DNA of 5,214 bases, from contig CABRSG010000184.1 of the NCBI GenBank assembly GCA_902473545.1, positions 1 to 5,214 on the forward strand. The letters are read 5' to 3'. This document shows, in pieces, positions 1 to 4,682 of the stretch. The DNA is from an uncultured Lachnospiraceae bacterium. GTDB lineage: Bacteria; Bacillota; Clostridia; Lachnospirales; Lachnospiraceae. Each line of letters opens with the position of its first letter. Positions within the stretch are counted from its first letter, which is position 1. The notes under the pieces were generated by a model, which was given only the letters and a program-made list of their open reading frames with translations, searched no databases and was not told the DNA's origin. The translations under genes and the position numbers were made by a program.

Positions 1-215
1 ATACCGCGCGCTTCTCCGTCAATGTGTTTCCGCTCCAGTAAAACTGACACGGGCGTGCATCCGGCATTCAGCGCACGTTCTACTACCTTGGGGCTTTCTG
101 CAATAAAAAGCCCTTTTTCCGGTTCGTGGCGGTTGAGAAGCTGGTTTTCTGTGAGGCGTGCGTAGACGTCCAGCTCCGGGGCGGAAAAATCGGTGATTTC
201 AATAATGTGCGGCAT
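1..215 (-). CDS. TrmH/SpoU-family RNA methyltransferase, N-terminal part (cut by window edge)
   Basis: On the minus strand an ATG at 215 opens a frame of 71 codons that stays open to position 1. The start is set by an AAGGAG ribosome binding site (222-227) six bases upstream and by a consensus promoter at 307-335. The protein begins MPHIIEITDF and contains LTENQLLNRHEPEKGLFIAE at residues 21-40, then SPKVVERAL and an AGC.PV stretch. This is how clostridial SpoU-type 2'-O-ribose methyltransferases start: a small substrate-binding domain (an L7Ae/L30e-like fold) in front of the SAM-binding SPOUT knot. The catalytic SPOUT domain lies outside the window, so neither the target nucleotide (tRNA or rRNA) nor activity can be judged. 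The gene diverges from azlC. The family call rests on remembered similarity of the N-terminal segment. Confidence 0.75.
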   Translation of the reverse strand, partial: MPHIIEITDFSAPELDVYARLTENQLLNRHEPEKGLFIAESPKVVERALNAGCTPVSVLLERKHIDGEARG

Positions 216-242
216 AGCGGACTCCTTTAAATCGGTAATCTT

Positions 243-283
243 GGACATGCGGCAGCGGTTGCTGCATTAATCTGCGCATGTCC
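243..283 (-). promoter_or_regulatory. Nested stem-loop in the methyltransferase 5' leader
   Basis: GGACATGCG (243-251) and CGCATGTCC (275-283) are a perfect 9-bp inverted repeat. Inside it, GCAGC (252-256) and GCTGC (261-265) form a second perfect 5-bp stem with a 4-nt loop, stacked directly on one side of the outer stem. A 9-nt single-stranded bulge (266-274) remains on the other side. With transcription predicted to start near 300 on the minus strand, the whole element lies in an approximately 85-nt leader, ending about 15 nt before the ribosome binding site. No run of T follows it on the minus strand, so it is not an ordinary terminator. It may be a translational control or mRNA-stability element; its function is unknown. 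Confidence 0.5.
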
Positions 284-306
284 GGCAGGAATGTTTTTCT
301 GAGAAT

Positions 307-335
307 ATTATAGGTGTTTATGCAAAAGGTGTCAA
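307..335 (-). promoter_or_regulatory. Consensus sigma-A promoter of the RNA methyltransferase gene
   Basis: Read on the minus strand, TTGACA (330-335) and TATAAT (307-312) are separated by exactly 17 bp. Both hexamers match the sigma-70/sigma-A consensus at all six positions. Transcription should begin near position 300, giving a leader of roughly 85 nt before the ATG at 215. The -35 box is one base from the palindrome at 337-357, so a protein bound there would probably interfere with RNA polymerase. Confidence 0.85.
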
Positions 336-336
336 A

Positions 337-357
337 GAAATTTATAACCAAAATTTC
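337..357. promoter_or_regulatory. Candidate operator: perfect 7+7 inverted repeat between divergent promoters
   Basis: GAAATTT (337-343) and AAATTTC (351-357) form a perfect inverted repeat with a 7-nt spacer. It fills almost exactly the gap between the methyltransferase -35 box (330-335) and the azlC -35 box (361-366). In Bacillus subtilis the azl operon is controlled by AzlB, an Lrp/AsnC-family regulator, and members of that family bind AT-rich imperfect palindromes. No regulator gene is visible here, so assigning the site to such a protein is inference. The half-sites are AT-rich and could arise by chance; the position is the main argument. Confidence 0.4.
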
Positions 358-360
358 CGA

Positions 361-389
361 TTGCAGTTCCCCGGCAGGAGTGGTACAAT
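361..389 (+). promoter_or_regulatory. Extended -10 promoter of azlCD
   Basis: TTGCAG (361-366) and TACAAT (384-389) are spaced by 17 bp, and a TG lies one base before the -10 box, giving the extended -10 form. The -35 matches consensus only in its TTG part; the TG motif could compensate. Transcription should start near 396, about 33 nt before the azlC start codon. Confidence 0.7.
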
Positions 390-428
390 AACAAAAGTCT
401 GACTTTAGAGGAAACGGAGGGGCGTTTC

Positions 429-1151
429 ATGAAACGCGAGAGCTTTAGAAGAGGCTTGCGGGATGGTGTACCAATTGCACTTGGATATTTCGCGGTGTCG
501 TTTACGTTTGGTATGATGGCGGTGTCCGGGGGTCTGAGCATCTGGCAGGCAGTGTTGATTTCTCTGACGAACCTTACATCTGCCGGGCAGTTTGCCGGTC
601 TGGATATTATACTTGCAGCAGGCTCTTACTGGGAGATGGCGCTGACACAGCTAATTATTAATCTGCGTTATTGTCTGATGTCCTTCTCGCTTTCGCAGAA
701 GATGCAGAGAAAGACTTCTCTGCTGCACAGATGCCTGGTGTCATTTGGAATTACGGATGAAATTTTTGGCGTCAGTGCCAGCCAGGAGGGGAAGGTCAGT
801 CCATATTACAATTACGGAGCAATGTGCGTGGCGATTCCGGGGTGGACGCTTGGTACGCTGGCTGGAGCAATTTCCGGAAATCTGCTGCCGGAATTTATGA
901 TGAGCGCACTGAGCGTAGCGATTTATGGAATGTTCCTTGCGATTATTATTCCGCCTGCAAAGATTAATCGTGCAGTGGCTGGGGTGGTGCTTGGGGCGAT
1001 GGCAGTCAGCAGTCTGTTCGCGGTAGCACCCGTATTAAAAAATGTTTCATCCGGTTTTGTGATTATTATTACAACGCTGCTTGTGGCGGGCATTGCCGCA
1101 TATGTCTGCCCGGTGAAAGAGGAAAAGGAGAAGAGCATTCATGAGTCATAA
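429..1151 (+). CDS. azlC: AzlC family branched-chain amino acid exporter, large subunit
   Basis: This 240-residue integral membrane protein is the large subunit of the AzlCD (LIV-E) amino acid efflux system. In B. subtilis AzlCD gives resistance to 4-azaleucine, and the related BrnFE of Corynebacterium exports branched-chain amino acids and methionine. Family features are visible in order: an N-terminal amphipathic segment followed by GVPIALGYFAVSFTFG (residues 13-28), the small-residue stretch TSAGQFAG (50-57), and the hallmark NLRYCLMSFSLS (78-89), followed by ITDE (108-111). Further hydrophobic segments lie at about 130-150, 155-175, 181-203 and 206-228, and the tail is short and charged. 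The length is normal for the family. The start at 429 is supported by GGAGG (416-420), eight bases upstream. It overlaps azlD by 11 bp, which suggests translational coupling. The substrate is inferred from the family and could be another amino acid. Confidence 0.9.
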   Translation: MKRESFRRGLRDGVPIALGYFAVSFTFGMMAVSGGLSIWQAVLISLTNLTSAGQFAGLDIILAAGSYWEMALTQLIINLRYCLMSFSLSQKMQRKTSLLHRCLVSFGITDEIFGVSASQEGKVSPYYNYGAMCVAIPGWTLGTLAGAISGNLLPEFMMSALSVAIYGMFLAIIIPPAKINRAVAGVVLGAMAVSSLFAVAPVLKNVSSGFVIIITTLLVAGIAAYVCPVKEEKEKSIHES

Positions 1152-1458
1152 TGTTTATGTGTATATTCTGGTGATGGCAGGTGTGACGTACCTCATCCGT
1201 ATGCTGCCGATGGCGCTTGTAAAAAAAGAAATTACCAGTCCTTACATAAAGTCTTTTTTGTATTATGTCCCATATGCGTGTCTGGCGGCGATGACTTTTC
1301 CGGCAATCCTTTCGGCAACGAGCAGCACTGTTTCGGCAGCGATTGGATTTGTTGTGGCATTGATTGCAGCCTACAGGGAGAAAAGTCTGCTCACGGTAGC
1401 GCTTCTGGCGTGCGGCGCTGTATTTATTGCGGAGAGGATTCTTCCGCTTTTTGTGTGA
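1141..1458 (+). CDS. azlD: AzlD family branched-chain amino acid exporter, small subunit
   Basis: This 105-residue hydrophobic protein is the small partner that forms the exporter with AzlC. The family signature TYLIRMLPM sits at residues 16-24 within the first membrane segment (about 4-26). Further hydrophobic segments lie at about 38-58, 62-78 and 82-104, matching the four-helix layout of AzlD proteins, and the length is typical. The start at 1141 lies inside the last codons of azlC, in another frame. AAGGAG (1125-1130), ten bases upstream, supplies the ribosome binding site. The two genes are therefore one transcription unit. No terminator follows directly: the sequence runs straight into the L25-like remnant, whose hairpin at 1668-1698 is the first plausible stop for the azlCD transcript. 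Confidence 0.9.
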   Translation: MSHNVYVYILVMAGVTYLIRMLPMALVKKEITSPYIKSFLYYVPYACLAAMTFPAILSATSSTVSAAIGFVVALIAAYREKSLLTVALLACGAVFIAERILPLFV

Positions 1459-1465
1459 ATATGTA

Positions 1466-1627
1466 AGCCTGCCAGGCATTCAGTACGTTCTTGTAAAAGA
1501 TCTGGAGCCTGCTTCCAATGAAAAGATTCATCTGATGACGGATACGGAAGCAACTGTGGTTGCGGTAACAGAGATTCACAATAAGGCGGCAGAGGCGGAT
1601 GCAGAGGAAGCAGCGGCTGAGGAATAA
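1466..1627 (+). pseudogene. rplY: C-terminal remnant of ribosomal protein L25 (Ctc family)
   Basis: Starting eight bases after the azlD stop, a frame of 53 codons to the TAA at 1625-1627 reads as the end of a long-form L25/Ctc protein. Residues 8-16 read VLVKDLEPA, followed by NEKIHLMTD, then EATVVAVTE, then an alanine/glutamate-rich acidic tail. This order matches the last strands of the C-terminal beta domain (a 'V.DL' strand, then a '..LTD.e..V..V' strand) plus the acidic tail common in clostridial L25. The N-terminal 5S-rRNA-binding domain and most of the C-terminal domain are absent. The frame stays open back to an ATG at 1427 inside azlD, but those first codons overlap azlD in another frame, have no good ribosome binding site and do not resemble L25. 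I read it as a broken gene. The alternative is a small coupled acidic peptide of 66 residues. The L25 call is from memory of the family. Confidence 0.55.
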
Positions 1628-1667
1628 AGAAATTTCATATACAGACCGGGATGTACCGCGGAATATG

Positions 1668-1704
1668 GAAGAGCAGGGTTGCAGAGACCTTGCTCTTCTT
1701 GTCA
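1668..1704 (+). terminator. Terminator-like hairpin after the L25 remnant
   Basis: GAAGAGCAGGGT (1668-1679) pairs with ACCTTGCTCTTC (1687-1698): a 12-bp stem with one G-T wobble and a 7-nt loop. It is followed by TTGTCATT, only moderately T-rich. It lies 41 bases after the L25-remnant stop, a usual place for that gene's own intrinsic terminator. With no other hairpin after azlD, it may now end the azlCD transcript. The weak T-tract lowers confidence in efficient termination. Confidence 0.6.
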
Positions 1705-1714
1705 TTATGGGAAG

Positions 1715-1782
1715 TACTGTTCACGCCAGCCTTAAACACCTGATGCGGCGCGAAGGCAGTCCTGTGAACGGAGCAAACAGTA
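1715..1782. repeat. Nested inverted-repeat element of unknown function
   Basis: GTTCAC (1719-1724) pairs with GTGAAC (1764-1769), and inside it GCCTT (1729-1733) pairs with AAGGC (1753-1757). Flanking bases give a competing 7-bp pairing, TACTGTT (1715-1721) with AACAGTA (1776-1782). The element lies between the terminator-like hairpin (ends 1698) and the promoter of the next gene (begins 1824), so neither predicted transcript clearly carries it. I do not recognise a known riboswitch or tRNA in it. Its arms are short, and it may be a dispersed intergenic repeat of the host genome or chance. Confidence 0.3.
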
Positions 1783-1823
1783 ACAATGAGAAAAGAGAAT
1801 GCGGATCTGCCCGGAACAGGTGA

Positions 1824-1852
1824 TTGACCAATGTATTATTTAAAGCTATAAT
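1824..1852 (+). promoter_or_regulatory. Near-consensus sigma-A promoter of the asparagine synthetase-like gene
   Basis: TTGACC (1824-1829) and a perfect TATAAT (1847-1852) are separated by exactly 17 bp. Transcription should start near 1859, about 40 nt before the ATG at 1901. A dedicated promoter placed this close argues that the downstream gene genuinely begins at 1901 and is not a recent 5' truncation of a longer gene. Confidence 0.85.
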
Positions 1853-1900
1853 AAGTGCAGAAGAGAAACCATAAATATCTAAACAGGAGAGATCGGACAT

Positions 1901-3439
1901 ATGATAAAAGTAAAAGAGTACAGAGGGCATATCCGCAACTGGGAAGCGCTTTGCAGAGAGCTTGGCGTTGATACTGCGCTTTCCAGAGAAGCGCGCGAAG
2001 CGGAGATACTGGTAAAAGCATATGAGACATGGGGATGCCGGATGGCGGATCATATGCATGGCATGTTTGCCTTTGCGCTGTGGGATGAGGAAGCGCAGAA
2101 GCTTTTCTGCCTGCGTGACCAGTTTGGGACAAAGCCGTTCTATTATTATGAGACGTCGGATGGGAGACTGCTTTATGGAACGACCATCCGCAGAATCATG
2201 GAGCAGCCGGGCTTTGTAAAGGAATTAAATGAGGAGATGCTGCAGCTCTACCTCAGCCTCACCTATGTGGCAGGCGAGGATACATTCTTTAAAGGCGTGA
2301 AAAAGCTGATGCCAGGGCGCTATCTGATCTGGCAGGATGGAAAGCTGACGATTGAGCGTTATTGGACGCCGCAGTTCTGTCCGGACGAGAGCAGATCTCT
2401 GGAGGATTGGGCTGAGGAAATCCATGAGACGATCCGCGAGATTATGCCGGAGGTGAAGTCGGCGGAGGAAACAGCGGAATCATTTTTGTCCGGCGGCGTG
2501 GATTCCTCCTATGTGCTTGCAATGTCGGATGCGCAGATGACGGATTCCTGCGGTTATGATGAGGCACGCTTTGATGAATCCGGGCTGGCGCTTGAGACAG
2601 CGAAAATTCTTGGAAGGGCGAACAGCCGCTGCCGGATCACACCGGAGGAATATTTTGCGATCGTACCGTATGTGATGTATCACATGGAGCAGCCGCTTGG
2701 CGATGCGTCTGCGATCGCGTTTGCGATCGCCTGCCGCGCGACAGCAGAGCACACAAAGCTTTGCTATTCCGGCGAGGGTGCTGATGAGTTTTTCGGCGGC
2801 TACAATATGTACCGTAATGCGGAGCGTTATGGAGATAATCTGAAAACCTTCTATGTTGGCAATACCAACATTATGAAGGAGGATGAAAAGAAAAAGATAC
2901 TTAAGAATTATGATGAAAATGTACTGCCGATCAATCTGGTAAAAGAGATTTATGAGGAGACGGAAGGGTTAGATCCGCTCACCAGGATGTCTGATGTAGA
3001 TATCCAGATCTGGCTGGAGGGCGACATTTATCTGAATGTGGATAAGATGAGCACGGCGGCTGGTCTGGAAATCCGTATGCCGCTCACTGACCGCAGGATT
3101 TTTGATATTGCATCAAGAATGCCGTCCAGATATAAGGTAAATGAGGAGCAGAATAAAGTAGCGTTCCGCACTGCGGCGGCAAAGGTGCTGCCGGAGGAAA
3201 TTGCTTTCCGCAAAAAGCTTGGTTTTATTGTGCCGATCCGTATCTGGATGGCGGACGATCGCTATAACCAGGATGTGCGCGCAAAATTTAAGAGCGATAT
3301 GGCGGCGGAGTTTTTTAATCTGGATGAAATTAACGTGATACTTGAGGACTATATCGGAGGAAATTCGGATAACTGGCGAAAAGTGTGGACGATTTACACC
3401 TTCCTGGTGTGGTATGAGGAATATTTTGTGAAGCGTTGA
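1901..3439 (+). CDS. Asparagine synthetase-like protein lacking the glutaminase nucleophile
   Basis: The 512-residue protein carries a complete C-terminal synthetase domain: PP-loop SGGVDSS (197-203), DES (225-227), EQPLGDASA (263-271), the SGEGADEFFGGY block (290-301), RMPLTD (392-397), and RKKLGF (437-442) with a probable catalytic lysine, K439. This domain activates the aspartate side chain with ATP and releases pyrophosphate. The N-terminal class II amidotransferase domain is only partly there: GMFAFALWD lies at 54-62, about 60 residues earlier than in full-length AsnB. The Met-Cys-Gly start with nucleophile Cys, the HRGPD segment and the NGEIYN glutamine-binding motif are all missing; the equivalent of the last reads RGHIRN (8-13). 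The start at 1901 is supported by AGGAG (1885-1889), the promoter at 1824-1852 and an in-frame stop at 1880-1882. Free ammonia as nitrogen donor is the simplest inference; another acceptor, as in beta-lactam synthetase relatives, is possible. Confidence 0.85.
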   Translation: MIKVKEYRGHIRNWEALCRELGVDTALSREAREAEILVKAYETWGCRMADHMHGMFAFALWDEEAQKLFCLRDQFGTKPFYYYETSDGRLLYGTTIRRIMEQPGFVKELNEEMLQLYLSLTYVAGEDTFFKGVKKLMPGRYLIWQDGKLTIERYWTPQFCPDESRSLEDWAEEIHETIREIMPEVKSAEETAESFLSGGVDSSYVLAMSDAQMTDSCGYDEARFDESGLALETAKILGRANSRCRITPEEYFAIVPYVMYHMEQPLGDASAIAFAIACRATAEHTKLCYSGEGADEFFGGYNMYRNAERYGDNLKTFYVGNTNIMKEDEKKKILKNYDENVLPINLVKEIYEETEGLDPLTRMSDVDIQIWLEGDIYLNVDKMSTAAGLEIRMPLTDRRIFDIASRMPSRYKVNEEQNKVAFRTAAAKVLPEEIAFRKKLGFIVPIRIWMADDRYNQDVRAKFKSDMAAEFFNLDEINVILEDYIGGNSDNWRKVWTIYTFLVWYEEYFVKR

Positions 3440-3544
3440 TCCCGCAGACTTTCAGCGCCAGACTGATAGAAGCGGGGAACAGTATGTTAAAAAAGCGCTG
3501 CAATGACAGTAAGAAACCATTTTGATAAAAAGGAGAAATTTTCG

Positions 3545-4540
3545 ATGTATCTTGCAGAAAACGGGCGTTACGATAAAATGAAGTATAACCGCTGCGGGGA
3601 AAGCGGGCTGCGTCTCCCGGCAGTTTCGCTCGGACTGTGGCACAATTTCGGAGAGACGGCGGCGCTCGAAAATATGAAGGAGCTGCTGTTTAACGCCTTC
3701 GACAATGGAATCACACACTTTGACCTGGCGAATAATTACGGACCGCCAGCGGGCAGCGCGGAGACAAATTTCGGACGCATACTCCGGGAAAATTTTCAGA
3801 GCTACCGGGATGAAATGATCATCAGCTCCAAGGCGGGATATACTATGTGGGACGGACCTTACGGGGACGGCGGCAGCCGAAAATATCTGATCGCCAGCAT
3901 CGACCAGAGCCTCAGGCGCATGGGGCTGGAGTACGTTGATATTTTCTATCATCACCGTATGGATAAGGAAACGCCGCTGGAGGAGACGATGGAGGCGCTT
4001 TCTCAGATCGTGCAAAGCGGAAAGGCGCTGTACGCAGGGCTTTCCAACTACGATGGCGAGACGATGGAGCGGGCGGCTGCGATTTTAAAAGAGCTGCATT
4101 GTCCGTTTATCATCAATCAGAACCGCTACTCCATTTTCGACCGCACGATCGAGCAGAATGGACTGAAGGAGACAGCGGCGAAGCTTCATAAGGGAATCAT
4201 TGCGTTCAGTCCGCTCGCGCAGGGATTGCTCACTGACCGTTATTTGAACGGCATCCCGGCGGACAGCCGTATCCGCTCGGACGGACGCTTCCTGAAGCAG
4301 TCTGCGCTCAGCGAGGAGTGTCTGGAACAGATACGGGCGCTGAATGAACTGGCGAAAAAGCGCGGGCAGAGCCTCGCGGAGATGGCGCTAGCCTGGATTT
4401 TCCGCGACCAGGTAGTGACGAGCGTGATCGTCGGCGCTTCAAAGAAGGAGCAGATCCTTGATAACATCGGAGCGCTGCGGAATATGTCCTTTACAGAGGA
4501 AGAAATAAAGGCAATTGATGCGATAGTGAAAAAAGCCTGA
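3545..4540 (+). CDS. yghZ: Aldo-keto reductase, YghZ/Gpr type (L-glyceraldehyde 3-phosphate reductase)
   Basis: This 331-residue cytosolic TIM-barrel enzyme closely resembles E. coli YghZ (AKR14), an NADPH-dependent reductase of L-glyceraldehyde 3-phosphate and methylglyoxal. The hallmark FDLANNYGPPAGSAE (59-73) holds catalytic D60 and Y65. K96 (in SSKAGY) and H137 (in FYHHRMD) complete the tetrad. GDGGSRKYL (107-115) and RRMGLEYVDIFY (124-135) are typical of the YghZ branch. Cofactor-site motifs are SNY (167-169), FSPLAQGLLT (221-230) and GASKKEQ (297-303). The start at 3545 is chosen because AAGGAG (3530-3535) lies nine bases upstream and the protein then begins like YghZ; an in-frame ATG at 3503 would add 14 residues but has no good ribosome binding site. 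The 105-bp gap after the preceding gene shows no clear promoter or terminator, so read-through is possible. The physiological substrate is inferred from the family. Confidence 0.9.
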   Translation: MYLAENGRYDKMKYNRCGESGLRLPAVSLGLWHNFGETAALENMKELLFNAFDNGITHFDLANNYGPPAGSAETNFGRILRENFQSYRDEMIISSKAGYTMWDGPYGDGGSRKYLIASIDQSLRRMGLEYVDIFYHHRMDKETPLEETMEALSQIVQSGKALYAGLSNYDGETMERAAAILKELHCPFIINQNRYSIFDRTIEQNGLKETAAKLHKGIIAFSPLAQGLLTDRYLNGIPADSRIRSDGRFLKQSALSEECLEQIRALNELAKKRGQSLAEMALAWIFRDQVVTSVIVGASKKEQILDNIGALRNMSFTEEEIKAIDAIVKKA

Positions 4541-4597
4541 AAGCAGGAAAAACACATTACTGCGTCGTGAAACAGGTCTGCCATGCCGCGAACAAAC

Positions 4598-4626
4598 TTG
4601 TCTCTGAAATAAGGAAATGCTACAAT
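4598..4626 (+). promoter_or_regulatory. Extended -10 promoter of the gltA-like gene
   Basis: TTGTCT (4598-4603) and TACAAT (4621-4626) have a 17-bp spacer, and TG at 4618-4619 gives an extended -10. Transcription should start near 4633, about 50 nt before the ATG at 4683. The architecture closely matches the azlC promoter (same -10 hexamer, same spacer, same TG). This promoter makes the last gene a transcription unit of its own. Confidence 0.75.
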
Positions 4627-4682
4627 AAAAACAGGTAAAACCGTTTTCTGCAGTGTGAATTATTTCTGAGAGGAGGAATTTT

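Noticed and set aside
1069..1479. Minus-strand open frame (136 codons) across azlC and azlD
   Set aside because: It is a shadow of two overlapping recognised genes. The predicted protein is highly basic and resembles no family I know.
1715..1790. Glutamine or other known riboswitch ahead of the asparagine synthetase-like gene
   Set aside because: The conserved core of the glutamine riboswitch is not present, and the element lies upstream of the predicted transcription start near 1859.
1599..1823. Plus-strand open frame (74 codons) across the L25-remnant end, the hairpin and the inverted repeat
   Set aside because: It has no ribosome binding site, runs through a terminator-like hairpin and a palindromic element, and shows no domain-like pattern.
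2711..2730. Two copies of the palindrome GCGATCGC within 20 bp, as in HIP1-type repeats
   Set aside because: They encode the repeated residues AIAFAIA in the conserved block of the asparagine synthetase-like protein, so codon choice explains them.
3441..3476. Possible terminator after the asparagine synthetase-like gene (CCCGC at 3441-3445 with GCGGG at 3472-3476)
   Set aside because: The stem is only 5 bp with a 26-nt loop and no T-run follows. The overlapping CAGCGC/GCGCTG pairing (3453-3458 with 3495-3500) is equally weak.
3452..4015. Long minus-strand open frame (187 codons) opposite the 5' part of the aldo-keto reductase
   Set aside because: It is antisense to a strongly recognised YghZ-type gene and its translation shows no family motif. 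It reflects the GC-rich codon use of the sense gene.
4535..4552. Possible terminator at the end of the aldo-keto reductase gene (CCTG/CAGG around a short loop)
   Set aside because: The stem is 4 bp and no T-tract follows on the plus strand. The A-runs around it would suit only a minus-strand terminator, and no minus-strand gene ends there.
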